From the NCBI GenBank assembly GCA_937898445.1, contig CALEJY010000004.1, positions 1 through 29,221 on the forward strand: a stretch of 29,221 nucleotides of DNA, in the 5' to 3' direction. The position numbers were made by a program, and so were the translations under genes. Below are positions 6,234-16,000 of the stretch, in pieces. Within the stretch, counting starts at the first letter, position 1. Every line of letters starts with the position of its first letter. Under the pieces are notes generated by a model. It worked only from the letters and a program-made list of their open reading frames with translations. It was not told the origin of the DNA and did not search any database. This DNA comes from an uncultured Candidatus Melainabacteria bacterium (lineage in GTDB: Bacteria > Cyanobacteriota > Vampirovibrionia > Gastranaerophilales > Gastranaerophilaceae).

Positions 6234-7850
6234 ATGGCGAGAACATTGGATATAGAAAATGAAGTCATGAATGAAAAGAAAGAACAAGCAGAAAGAATGT
6301 TGTTATCTTGTTTGTTACAAGATTTAAGTTTAGAAACCCCTTTATTAGAATCTGATTTTAGTACTCCTAAAAATAAATTTTATTTTAAATTAATAACAGA
6401 ATTAGCACCAAGATATAAAGAAATAAATGGATTTACGGTATTAAATTATTTGCAAATATCAGAAGAAATGACAGAAAATTTTAATGACTTTGGTGGGGTA
6501 AAAGAATTTGATAAAATTAAAAATATGGCAAATGTATCTGATTTTGACTCATATCTCGATGAACTTGTAAAATTTAAATTGGTAGAAGAATTATCAGACA
6601 AATTAGCAATAGATATTAATAAAGAAGTAGTTGTAGGAGGAAAAAAGATTATTCCTGCAAATGTTATTACAGGGATGAATTCTTCTCAAGTATTAGATTT
6701 CTTTGATATGCAATTAAGTTCTATTAATATAGCTTCTTTAAAAAGTGATATGGTTGCAGAATCATTATATTATACAGATGATGAAATAAATAAAATGGAA
6801 AATGGAGAATCAGAAGAAACAAGTTATTTTGACTACACGTTATTATGGGAAGATGAAAACGGTGAAAAAAGATTTGATAGAAACTTACCTCTTTTAAACC
6901 GTAGTTTAGATGGTTATACTTGTGGTAACGGGGTTCATTATCTCGGAGGATTTAGTGGTACAGGTAAATCTACTATATTAATAAATATTATACTAGGATT
7001 AGTAACAACAAGTGACGAAAAAGTAATATTAGTAAGTAATGAACAAAGAAGTTCTTATTTTAAAAGAATACTTATATCTTATATCGCTCAATCTGTATTT
7101 AAATGCTATACTTTAGACAGAACAAAGGTTAAACATTTTAATTTTACAGATGAAGAAAAAAAAGCTTTTTATTTAGCTAATGAATTTGTTAAAGAAAATT
7201 TTACAGGTAAAATAACGTTCTTTTCCGTAGCAGAATTTAATATTGATAAAATATTAAGAGAAGCAAAAAGATTACATTTAGCAGAAGGATATAGTGTTTT
7301 ATGTTTAGAAACATTTAAGAGTCAATCGGCTTTAGATAATTCCGTAGCAGATATGGTAGATAGTAGTAGAAAATTAGATATTTTCGAAAAAGAAGTAGGA
7401 ATGAAGGTTATTCTACCTGTTCAATTAATGACTTCTTTAGAGGGTAAAGTTAGTTATTTAAATTCTAGTATGATAAGTAACAGTAAACAAATTAAAGAAG
7501 TTGCAAATAGTATTGTTCTAGTGAGAAAAGTACAAGAAAGAGAATTAGACCCTGACGATAAAGCTTTTTTAAAACCTTATGTATGGAGAACTAATAAGGA
7601 AGGGAAATTAGTAAAAAAATACTTAACTATTGTAGATGATCAGGATACTCCTAGAAGGAAATTAAAAGGAGACGATGTAGAGAAAGAATATACTCTCGAT
7701 AAAAGAAAAAAATATCTTTTATGTTTTATAGATAAGTCTAGGGAATCTGATGATAATTCAAAAATTATTTTAATGGAAATGGTAGGGAGAATAGGGAAAA
7801 TAAGAGATGTATGTTATGTGGATAATGTATATACGGGAATGTTTTATTAG
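6234..7850 (+). CDS. dnaB: DnaB-like replicative DNA helicase
   Basis: Hexameric 5'-3' helicase of the replication fork. An N-terminal DnaB domain is visible (residues about 17-100: EQAERMLLSCLLQ, a second helical block, DFGGVKEFDKI). The RecA-like motor follows, with Walker A GFSGTGKST at about 238-247, then VILVSNEQRS, a Walker B-like strand (YSVLCLETFKS), and the late segment SNSKQIKEVANSIVLVRKV typical of the family. At 538 aa it is somewhat longer than bacterial DnaB (about 450-470), with added sequence between the domains (about 180-230) and near the C-terminus. ATG follows AAGGAGTGA. Confidence 0.92.
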   Translation: MARTLDIENEVMNEKKEQAERMLLSCLLQDLSLETPLLESDFSTPKNKFYFKLITELAPRYKEINGFTVLNYLQISEEMTENFNDFGGVKEFDKIKNMANVSDFDSYLDELVKFKLVEELSDKLAIDINKEVVVGGKKIIPANVITGMNSSQVLDFFDMQLSSINIASLKSDMVAESLYYTDDEINKMENGESEETSYFDYTLLWEDENGEKRFDRNLPLLNRSLDGYTCGNGVHYLGGFSGTGKSTILINIILGLVTTSDEKVILVSNEQRSSYFKRILISYIAQSVFKCYTLDRTKVKHFNFTDEEKKAFYLANEFVKENFTGKITFFSVAEFNIDKILREAKRLHLAEGYSVLCLETFKSQSALDNSVADMVDSSRKLDIFEKEVGMKVILPVQLMTSLEGKVSYLNSSMISNSKQIKEVANSIVLVRKVQERELDPDDKAFLKPYVWRTNKEGKLVKKYLTIVDDQDTPRRKLKGDDVEKEYTLDKRKKYLLCFIDKSRESDDNSKIILMEMVGRIGKIRDVCYVDNVYTGMFY

Positions 7851-7858
7851 GAGGAAAT

Positions 7859-8299
7859 ATGAATAAATATAATATCGAAAACGGAATGAAATTAATATTA
7901 AGAGATAACAATAAAGTTTTTTATGTAATAGATGGGTATGTGGGAAAATTCAAAAGAGATACTGACTATGGAGATATAATCGTGTTTCATGCTAGTTTAG
8001 ATTTTTTCTTAGATTTTTACGAGGAAGATTTAACATATAAAAGTGATAATGAAAATTATGATATAATGGAGATTCATGATATGAAAGGTAAAATATTGTG
8101 GAAAGCAGAAGATGTTGATTTAAGAAATGTAAAATTGGGTGACCTAGTAAAAGTAAGAGATGGAGACGGGGAAGAATGGAAAATTAGAAAATTTGTAAAA
8201 CGTATTCCTTTTGAACATAGTGAAGATATTTATGTCACACTAGATGAACATATGGAAAACACATTATTTTGGAAACAATGCAGAGTTTATAGAAAATAA
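7859..8299 (+). CDS. Phage-type hypothetical protein (paralogue family A), 146 aa
   Basis: Starts with the module NIENGMKLILRDNNKVFYVIDG, then a beta stretch, the signature YDIMEIHDMKGKILW, and VDLRNVKLGDLVKVRDGDGEEW, matching the layout of products at 1127 and 9510. Shorter than its relatives because it stops soon after the third beta block. It starts 8 bp after the helicase stop and lies between helicase and primase, implying co-transcription with the replication genes. Function unknown; the repeated beta modules suggest a small binding domain rather than an enzyme. Confidence 0.75.
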   Translation: MNKYNIENGMKLILRDNNKVFYVIDGYVGKFKRDTDYGDIIVFHASLDFFLDFYEEDLTYKSDNENYDIMEIHDMKGKILWKAEDVDLRNVKLGDLVKVRDGDGEEWKIRKFVKRIPFEHSEDIYVTLDEHMENTLFWKQCRVYRK

Positions 8300-8314
8300 G
8301 AAAGGGGAAATCAT

Positions 8315-9388
8315 ATGAGTGTCTTGCAGGATTTAAATAAAGAACAAGTAATAAATTTTGTAGAAGAAATTCTTCAAGGACATTGTGTAAATAGAGAAGG
8401 ATATAATAACAATGCTATATTTGAGTCATTTTGTCATGGTAGTACTTCTCCTAAATTATATTACAACGAAGATACTCATAATTTCTTTTGTTTTTCTCAT
8501 TGTGGCAATATCGGTAGTCTTGCTGATCTAACTATGAGAATAAAAGAATGTGAGTTTAAAGAAGCGATGAGTATAATAAATTCTTATTTTGGGATTAGTG
8601 GTAAATATCACAGAAAAGGAGTAGGAAGAAGGTCAAGAAATAAAACCCAAAAAAGAGAGATTAATATAAATGAAGTTGAAGTACCTTCTTTACCTTCACA
8701 AAAAAAACCTTTTGCTTATAGAAGATTCCCTCTTAAAAGGTTACCTATGTGGGAAGAAGAGGGGATAATATTTAGAACTTTAAAAAAATACGATATAAGA
8801 TATGATGAAATAGGAGAAAAAATTATTATTCCTCACTTTTCATGGGATAGTGGAAATATTATAGGAGTAAGAATTAGAAATTTAAATAAAGAGATAGCAG
8901 ATGAATTTGGAAAATATGTACCATTTTACTTTAAAGGTCAAATGTATGCTCACAGCTTAAAATATAATTTATATGGGTATTGGCAAAATAAAGAGGCGAT
9001 ACAGAAAACAAAAATAGCAGTACTTTTTGAAGGAGAAAAAGGAACAATGCAACTTAATAGTTATCTTAAAGAAAATAATTCTGTTGCAGTTTGTGGTTCT
9101 AATTTAAGCTATGAACAAATAAAAATATTATTATTACTAGGAGTAGAAGAAATAGTATTTGCTTTTGATAAACAATATCAAAATAAAGAAGAAGAATTAT
9201 TATGGAAGTGTAAAATAATCAAATTAGCTTATAGAATTCCTGAAAATATAAAGGTATCAATTATATGGGATTCTTTAGAAAATGGGTTATTAGAATATAA
9301 AGATTCTCCTACAGATAAGGGTAAAGAAATATATTTAGAGTTATTTAATAACAGAATAAATTTCAAGAATTTTGAGGTGGCGATATGA
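8315..9388 (+). CDS. dnaG: DnaG-like DNA primase
   Basis: Synthesises RNA primers for replication. The N-terminus has a CHC2-type zinc-binding site: C40-H41, then C59 and C63 within FFCFSHCGNIGSLADL. A basic linker follows (about 95-120). The catalytic TOPRIM region comes later, with the conserved acidic residue in FEGEKG (about 237) and the second acidic motif in VFAFDK (about 283). At 357 aa it is short compared with bacterial DnaG (about 600) because the C-terminal helicase-interaction domain is missing, as in many phage primases. Encoded close downstream of the helicase. The stop overlaps the next small gene by 4 nt. Confidence 0.88.
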   Translation: MSVLQDLNKEQVINFVEEILQGHCVNREGYNNNAIFESFCHGSTSPKLYYNEDTHNFFCFSHCGNIGSLADLTMRIKECEFKEAMSIINSYFGISGKYHRKGVGRRSRNKTQKREININEVEVPSLPSQKKPFAYRRFPLKRLPMWEEEGIIFRTLKKYDIRYDEIGEKIIIPHFSWDSGNIIGVRIRNLNKEIADEFGKYVPFYFKGQMYAHSLKYNLYGYWQNKEAIQKTKIAVLFEGEKGTMQLNSYLKENNSVAVCGSNLSYEQIKILLLLGVEEIVFAFDKQYQNKEEELLWKCKIIKLAYRIPENIKVSIIWDSLENGLLEYKDSPTDKGKEIYLELFNNRINFKNFEVAI

Positions 9389-9513
9389 GGTATAAATTTT
9401 TAAAAAAAGGAACAATTCTCAAAAATGAAAAAAATATTTTTTTTATAGTATCTGACAGGTTTTATGACAAAGATGGTGTGCTTACGATACGAATAGATAA
9501 GGTGATAATATGA
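9385..9513 (+). CDS. Small hypothetical protein, 42 aa
   Basis: ATG at 9385 overlaps the primase stop (ATGA-type coupling), and its TGA at 9511-9513 overlaps the next ATG at 9510. A GAGGTGG ribosome binding site sits inside the primase end. The peptide MRYKFLKKGTILKNEKNIF has the same basic, beta-type opening as family A proteins (K-x-G-x-x-hydrophobic), so it may be a family A N-terminal module standing alone. Translational coupling on both sides supports real expression. Confidence 0.6.
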   Translation: MRYKFLKKGTILKNEKNIFFIVSDRFYDKDGVLTIRIDKVII

Positions 9514-10085
9514 ATAAAAACGATTTAAAAAATGGAATGAAATTTGTATTAAGAAATGGCGAAACAAGGTATATAATAGAAGATGATATTTACATAAAAG
9601 AACGTTGTAAAGAACTTAAATTTGTATATAGTTTAAACAATTTCAAAGAATATATTAAAGATGATATGTTTTATGGATTGAATAATGAATATGATATAAT
9701 GAAAATATATGATTCAGAGAATAATTTATTATGGGAAAGAACGGAAGTAGATTGGAGGAAAATACCAAAAGATACAAAGGTTTTAGTAAGAAACTATGAT
9801 TACGGAGGTTGGTATAAAAGGCATTTTGCGCATTATAAAGAAGGGCTTATATATTGTTATGACTGTGGTGCTGATTCATGGGTTACTAAAAACACAACGG
9901 CATGGGAATATGCTAAATTAGCAGAAGAACCTAAAGATGAAATAACAGCGGGAAAATTGCGAAGCTTATACAATAATATGTGTGAAGAGTATCACAGTTG
10001 TTGCAGTTATTGTAGATATAAAAAATCACGAGAAAATTGTGAATTTCAATGGTTGTTAGATAATTACAATGTTTCGCCTAAATAG
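9510..10085 (+). CDS. Family A paralogue with extra C-terminal Cys cluster, 191 aa
   Basis: Opening LKNGMKFVLRNGETRYIIEDD, signature EYDIMKIYDSENNLLWER, then VDWRKIPKDTKVLVRNY, as in the other three paralogues. Unlike them it ends in a Cys-rich module: MCEEYHSCCSYCRYKKSRENC (about residues 161-181), a likely zinc site also reminiscent of the small Cys-rich proteins at 25169 and 28108. This suggests a fusion of a family A domain with a zinc module. The start overlaps the preceding gene by 4 nt and has AAGGTGATA as ribosome binding site. Confidence 0.76.
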   Translation: MNKNDLKNGMKFVLRNGETRYIIEDDIYIKERCKELKFVYSLNNFKEYIKDDMFYGLNNEYDIMKIYDSENNLLWERTEVDWRKIPKDTKVLVRNYDYGGWYKRHFAHYKEGLIYCYDCGADSWVTKNTTAWEYAKLAEEPKDEITAGKLRSLYNNMCEEYHSCCSYCRYKKSRENCEFQWLLDNYNVSPK

Positions 10086-10095
10086 GAGGTATAAT

Positions 10096-10431
10096 ATGAA
10101 TTGGAAAAATGGAGATAAGTTTAGAATAATAATTAAAAATAACACACAGGCAAAAACAGAATTTTTTAACGAGAGTTTTACTTTATGGAAAGACCAAGTT
10201 GTAGAATGTATCGCTTGTGGTTATACGGAAAAATATATATGTGTAAAAAATGATACCAAAGTTTATAAAATTTATTATAAAGATATGAAAAGTATAGTTA
10301 ACATAACAAAAGGAACATATATATTATTTGGTGAAGAAGGTAATATAAAAGAAACTAATAAAGAAACTGTATACGATTATCTTAATACAGGTGTATTTTG
10401 TGGGTATGACGAAGAATACCCTTCACATTAA
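10096..10431 (+). CDS. Hypothetical protein, 111 aa
   Basis: The frame is open from 10069, but ATG 10096 is chosen because it follows AGGAGGT directly. The product opens MNWKNGDKFRIIIKNN, again a short basic beta module like family A proteins, but the DIM-(K/E)-(I/V) signature is missing. The middle is beta-rich with a lone CIACGY. No domain recognised. It lies 11 bp upstream of the DHH phosphoesterase gene. Confidence 0.7.
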   Translation: MNWKNGDKFRIIIKNNTQAKTEFFNESFTLWKDQVVECIACGYTEKYICVKNDTKVYKIYYKDMKSIVNITKGTYILFGEEGNIKETNKETVYDYLNTGVFCGYDEEYPSH

Positions 10432-10442
10432 GGAGTGGTTGA

Positions 10443-12137
10443 ATGATAAACATAAGAAATAAAGTATTTTTAAATAGTCTTTCAGAAGATGTGGAAAAAA
10501 ATATGTTAGAAATAAGAGACTTAACTAAAAAAGAAGCTCTTAGCCTACTTTTGGCAAATGATGAATTTGAAGAAAATGTTGAACATTATAAAAATCTAAA
10601 TAAAGGTATAGATTTTTTATTAAATGCTATGGCTAACGAAGATAATATAGCAATACAAGTGGATAGTGATGCAGACGGATATCTATCAGGAGCATTAGTA
10701 TATCAAGTTATATACGATGATTTTGAATATGAAAATGTAACTTTTATTCTTAATGAAGGAAGAGAACACGGATTTCAACTTAGAAATTTAGATACCCTAG
10801 TTAACAATAATATTAAATTATTAATTATACCTGATGGTGGAAGTGTTGAATTTGAACCATTAGAAAAAGTTACTGATAAAGGTATTCAAGTTTTAATATT
10901 AGACCATCATATAATAGAAATAGGAGATAAATTAAGGGGCATAGAAGAAAATGTAGCGCTTATTAATAACCAAGATGGAAGTGTTGAAAATATTTATCTA
11001 AGCGGTTGTGGAGTTAGTTATAAATTTTGTAAAGAATTAGTAGAATGTTGTGAAGGAACAATAGGAAATAAATATTTAGATCTGGTTGCTGCTTCATTAA
11101 TCTCTGATATGTGTGATATGAAATATTCTTATGAAAATAGATATTATTTAAATGTTGGCTCTAAAATGACTAATATTACAAATCCATTTTTAATAGAAAT
11201 GGCAAAAAGTATGAAAAAAAGTAAAAAAGATAAATTTACAATTGAGGATTTTGGATTCGGAATAGCACCAGTAATAAATGCTACTATTAGACTAGGTAAA
11301 AAAGAAGATAAAGAAAATTTATTTAATGCTCTTATAGGAGTAGATGAATTAATTCCGCACAGAGGTAAAGCTGTAACTTATCCTGTTAAAGCTAGATTAA
11401 TGGGCGCAAATCTTCAAAAGAAACAAAAAGAAGAAAAAGTTAAAATTGCAGAAATGGTTAAAGAGGAAATTGAAAAAGAAGGTTCACAAGGAAATACAGT
11501 TATAATATATATAGACAAAGAAAAGAAAATAGATAAATCTTTGAGAGGGTTAACTTGTAATCAGTTGCTAGACTTTTATGAAAGACCAATACTGCTTGGT
11601 AGCATTGATGAGAGTGGATTTGTAAGAGGTAGCGCTAGAGGGTATGGAGAAATGGATTTTAAACATATATGTGAAAGTACGGGATTATTTGAGTATTGTA
11701 ATGGTCATGACAATGCTTTTGGTTTTAGTATCAAAGAAGATAAGATAAAAGAATTTTTAGAATATGTAAATAAAAATATAACTATAAAAGAAAAAAGTAT
11801 TAATGTAGAAAAAGTCTATGATGAATTTGTTCCTAAAGATGATGTTAAAAAAATAGTCTCTTATGAAAATTTATGGTGTCATGATATTAAACCTCCTCTA
11901 TATTTAATTAAAAATGCAGAATTTAGAATTGGAGATATTAAGAAAATAGGTACAAGTACTTATGAGTTTGAAAACAAAGATATGAAAATAACTAAATATT
12001 TTTGTAGTAAAGCTTCTTATAAAGAATTAGTAGAAGATAAGTACGATGATGATTATATCACCTTAGATGTTTTAGCTGAATTTAGATATAAATTTGGGAG
12101 AAAGATTATCATAAAAGAATGGGAAAAAATAGAATAG
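10443..12137 (+). CDS. recJ: DHH-family phosphoesterase, RecJ-like single-strand exonuclease
   Basis: Motif I DSDADG (D74, D76, D78) and motif III LDHH (D154-H155-H156) supply the metal ligands of DHH enzymes; PDGGS lies between them. A later SDMCDM segment (about residues 222-227) fits motif IV. The C-terminal part contains RGSARGYGEMDFKHI and GHDNAFGF, matching the DHHA1 substrate-binding end with its GGH-like turn. At 564 aa the size agrees with RecJ (about 560-580). RecJ degrades ssDNA 5'-3' in recombination and repair, which suits the nearby ERF and SSB-like genes. A nano-RNase or other DHH activity is less likely given the length. Confidence 0.82.
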   Translation: MINIRNKVFLNSLSEDVEKNMLEIRDLTKKEALSLLLANDEFEENVEHYKNLNKGIDFLLNAMANEDNIAIQVDSDADGYLSGALVYQVIYDDFEYENVTFILNEGREHGFQLRNLDTLVNNNIKLLIIPDGGSVEFEPLEKVTDKGIQVLILDHHIIEIGDKLRGIEENVALINNQDGSVENIYLSGCGVSYKFCKELVECCEGTIGNKYLDLVAASLISDMCDMKYSYENRYYLNVGSKMTNITNPFLIEMAKSMKKSKKDKFTIEDFGFGIAPVINATIRLGKKEDKENLFNALIGVDELIPHRGKAVTYPVKARLMGANLQKKQKEEKVKIAEMVKEEIEKEGSQGNTVIIYIDKEKKIDKSLRGLTCNQLLDFYERPILLGSIDESGFVRGSARGYGEMDFKHICESTGLFEYCNGHDNAFGFSIKEDKIKEFLEYVNKNITIKEKSINVEKVYDEFVPKDDVKKIVSYENLWCHDIKPPLYLIKNAEFRIGDIKKIGTSTYEFENKDMKITKYFCSKASYKELVEDKYDDDYITLDVLAEFRYKFGRKIIIKEWEKIE

Positions 12138-12141
12138 ATAC

Positions 12142-12170
12142 TTGACAACATTGTTAAAAAATGGTATAAT
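12142..12170 (+). promoter_or_regulatory. Promoter cassette P3
   Basis: TTGACA 12142-12147, 17 bp, TATAAT 12165-12170, with the spacer AACATTGTTAAAAAATGG shared with the other cassettes. Starts the unit beginning at 12200 that includes the DNA polymerase. Confidence 0.88.
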
Positions 12171-12199
12171 AATAGTATAAATAAGAGAGGAGAATAATT

Positions 12200-12391
12200 A
12201 TGAGAATAAAAGTAGGAAATTTTGAAGTAACTCAATGTCTTGAGTGTCCATCTTGGAGACCTTATATAGCATATAGTAATATAGGATATTGTGGGAGACT
12301 TAGAAAGGATGTTCCAAGAGAAGTGACTGCTGTGAGATATGTTATTTGGGAAGAATGTCCTTATATCAACAATAAAGAGGAGGATAAATAA
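12200..12391 (+). CDS. Small Cys-rich protein, 63 aa
   Basis: Begins MRIKVGNFEVTQCLECPSW; a second pair of Cys occurs at GYCGRL and EECPY, so four cysteines (two in CxxC form) could bind one Zn ion. Strong ribosome binding site (GAGGAGA) and its own consensus promoter. The stop TAA is immediately followed by the ATG of the nucleotidase, implying coupled translation. Function unknown. Confidence 0.7.
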   Translation: MRIKVGNFEVTQCLECPSWRPYIAYSNIGYCGRLRKDVPREVTAVRYVIWEECPYINNKEEDK

Positions 12392-12994
12392 ATGGATAAT
12401 AAAAATTTTAGAATTTTAATAGATATGGATGATGTTATAACTTGTTACCTCGAAGATGTTATTAAGGAATATAATAGAATATATGGAACAAGCCATTCAA
12501 TAGAGGAAATTACCTCTTGGGAGATACCTAGTAGTTTTGAGTATGGATTATTTTCAGTACATAAAAAATCAGATATTTTAACTACAATTACTCCTAAATT
12601 AGATAGCATAGAATATATTAATAAATGGATTGATGAAGGATATGATGTATTTATAGTATCAGATTGTTGTAATTGTGCCGAATCATATGGAGAAAAACTT
12701 AAATGGCTAGAAATTCATATTCCGAAATTTGATTTATCTCACTTTATACCTTGTAAAAATAAATACGTTGTGCAAGGGAATGTATTAATTGATGATAACT
12801 TAGATAATCTTAATAAATGGAGTTTAAATAATCCATATGGAATGGATTTATTAATGACTGCTCAACACAACAAACAGATTCAAGATGAAAGAAGAATTGA
12901 TAACTTTAAAGAGGCAGATGATTATATAAAGACCATACAATTTTTAATGTCTTTAGGAGAAGAGGTAAAGACATTAAATAAAAAATTAAAATAG
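12392..12994 (+). CDS. HAD-type 5'(3')-deoxyribonucleotidase
   Basis: Dephosphorylates (deoxy)nucleoside monophosphates. The HAD nucleophile motif is at residues 11-16 (DMDDVI: D11 nucleophile, D13 acid/base), a Ser/Thr-containing VFIVSDC strand at about 87-93 fits motif II, and VLIDDN (about 131-136) supplies the motif IV acidic pair. The cap-like segment and 200-aa length agree with the NT5C family of bacterial and phage enzymes. Located between a Cys-rich protein and the polymerase, it probably tunes dNMP pools alongside NrdD/G, dUTPase and GMP kinase encoded further on. Which nucleotide it prefers cannot be judged from the sequence. Confidence 0.82.
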   Translation: MDNKNFRILIDMDDVITCYLEDVIKEYNRIYGTSHSIEEITSWEIPSSFEYGLFSVHKKSDILTTITPKLDSIEYINKWIDEGYDVFIVSDCCNCAESYGEKLKWLEIHIPKFDLSHFIPCKNKYVVQGNVLIDDNLDNLNKWSLNNPYGMDLLMTAQHNKQIQDERRIDNFKEADDYIKTIQFLMSLGEEVKTLNKKLK

Positions 12995-13006
12995 GAGTGA
13001 TTTAAA

Positions 13007-16000
13007 ATGTATCACAATTATCACAAACATAGTCATAAAGGCAATATAGGGGTTCAAGATAGCACTACTAAAGCGCAAGATTACATAAATAGAGCTATCG
13101 AATTAGGACATACAACAGTATTTTCAACAGAACATGGTTTTCATGGAGATATATTTGAGTTAAAAGATTTAATAGATAGAAAAAATAAAGAATTAGATGA
13201 TGATAAAAAATTAAAAATGATTGTTGGTTGTGAATTTTATTATGTTGATGATATATCTGAAAAAGAAAGATATAACAATCATTTAGTTATTATAGCACTT
13301 AACGATAATGGATATAGACAAATAAATGAAGCAGTAACAATAGCATATCGTGAAGGATTTTATTACAGACCTAGAATAGACAAAGAGATTTTATTTAAAA
13401 TATTCAACCCAAAAGATGTAATCGTAACAACAGCTTGTATAGCAGGTATATTGTCTAGGGAAGATTCAAAAGAAATAATTAAAGAATTTCATAATCATTT
13501 TAAAAACCACTTCTTTTTAGAGGTTCAAAATCATAATGAAGATAAACAAAAAACAATAAATAAATTAGCAATCAAATATAGGGATGAATTTGGTATTAAA
13601 TTGATTCACGCAAACGATTCTCACTATATATATCCTCAAGATTCATATTATAGAGATATGTATTTAAAGGGGAAAGGTATTAATTATCCTGACGAAAGTA
13701 CATTTATATTAGATTATCCAAGTGAAGAAACAATCGTTGAAAGATATAAAATTCAAGGAATATTATCAGATGAATTAATTAAAGAATCATTAGATAGCAC
13801 ATTAATTTTTGATGAAGCAGAAGAAATAACTATAATTAATTATGAAATAAAACTTCCTAGCATATCTAAAAATCCTAAACAAGAATTCGAGGATATATTA
13901 GATAAAGAATGGAAAAAAGAATTAGCTATAATTGATAAAAATAGAATAGAAGAATATGTTGAAGCTATAGAGTTTGAAAAAAATATAGTACATGAGACTA
14001 ATATGGAAGATTATTTTATTATAGATTATAAGATAGTAGAAAGAGCGATAAATAAATATGGTGGATATTTAACTAAAACAGGAAGAGGATCAGCAGTTTC
14101 ATTTTATATCAATAGATTGTTTGGATTTACAGAAGTTGATAGATTAAAAGCACCTGTTCCTCTTTACCCAACAAGATTTATGTCTAAAACCCGTATTTTA
14201 CAAACTAAGAGTTTACCAGATATAGATTTAAATGTAATAGACCAAGAACCATTTATAAAAGCAACAGAAGATTTATTGGGAAAAGAAAACTGTGCATGGA
14301 TGTTAAGTTATAAACCCTTACAGGATTCAAGTGCTTTTAGATTATGGTGTAAGGCTTTAGGAATGGAAAACGATGATTATAATGAGATAGCAAAAAAACT
14401 AGACGATTATAGAGACGATAAAGAATGGGCAGATATTATAGAGGAAAGTAAACATTTTATAGGTGTTGTTGAAAGTGTTTCTCCTAGTCCATGCAGTATG
14501 CTTTTATATGATAAACCTGTTGCTAAAGAAATAGGGATAATAAGAACAAAAGAAGGATATTGTTGTCTTTTGGATAAAAATTATTGTGATAAATATAAAT
14601 ACCTTAAAAATGACTATCTAATAGTTAATGTATGGGAAATAATAAAATCTACTTGTGATTTAGTGGGAATTAAAGTACCTACAATAAATGAGTTAGAAGA
14701 AATGTTAGATGATAAAACTTGGGAGATATATGAAAAAGGTTTAACTTGTACTATTAATCAAGCAGATTCAGAATGGGCAACAGAATTAGTATCAAAGTAT
14801 AAACCTAAAACCGTAGCAGAGCTATGTGCTTTTATTGCAGGTATACGTCCGGGATTTGCTTCTTTATTAAATAATTTTATAGAAAGAAAACCTTATAGCA
14901 CAGGTGTTGAAGAATTAGATGAACTTTTAAAAGAAAGTTATCATTATATGATGTATCAAGAATCTATAATGAAATATTTAGTTTGGTTAGGTATTCCTGA
15001 AGATGAAACATATGGGATTATTAAAAAGATATCTAAGAAAAATTTCACGCAAGAGGAAATAGATAATCTTAAACAAGTTCTTCTTAAAAACTGGATTGCT
15101 CATATAAATGAAGAAAAAGGTTTTTCAAACACATGGCAAGTAATAGAAGATGCCGTTAGATATGCTTTTAATTCTGCTCATAGTTTATCATATACATATG
15201 ATAGTTTATTTGGAGCATACTTAAAATCTCATTATCCTTTAGAATATTATACGGTTGCATTAAATAAATACGAAAATGATAAAAACAGAACTCCTAGACT
15301 TATAAATGAATGTAAACAATTCGGCATTAAATTACAATCTCCTAAATTTGGATATTCTAAGGCAGAATATTTCTTTAATAAAGAAACTAATGCAATATAT
15401 AAAGGTGTCGGTTCTATTAAATATCTAAATGAGCAAAAAGCTAATTTTTTATATGAATTAAGTCAAAGTAAAAAATATGAAACTTTTACGGACATATTAT
15501 ATGATGCTAAAGAAATAGATAATAGGTGTCTTGAAATATTAATAAAATTAGGATATTTTTCAGAATTTGGTGGTATAAACAAGCTTCTTAAAATTTTTAA
15601 ATTATATAAAAAGAAAGGTAATAAAAAAACAATGTCTAAAACTAAAGATATTGAATTGTATGTTACTTATAAAGAGATTGCGGAAAAAAATGCTCTTAAA
15701 AAAACTGCTAAAATTTTAACTATGAACTACCGTTCGTTTATACGAGATGTGGAATTATTCTTAGAAGATACAAAAGATGATATTATCCAATTAATAAAAG
15801 ATGAAATAAAATATACAGGCGGATTTAATGCAATCCCTTATACCCAAATGGATAAAAATGCTTGTTTCATATCTGAATTAAAAATTTTTAAATATAATGT
15901 CGAGATTGAATTGTTTTGTTTTTATAGTGGAAATATAAAAATATTTAAAATGAATAAGCAGCTATATAATCAATGCCCATTTGTAGTAGGAGAAGTATTA

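Noticed and set aside
14213..14233. Apparent loss of a catalytic Asp in the DNA polymerase (PDIDLN instead of PDIDVD)
   Set aside because: The metal ligands are the two Asp of the D-x-D, both present. PolC, an active polymerase, also has Asn at the following position.
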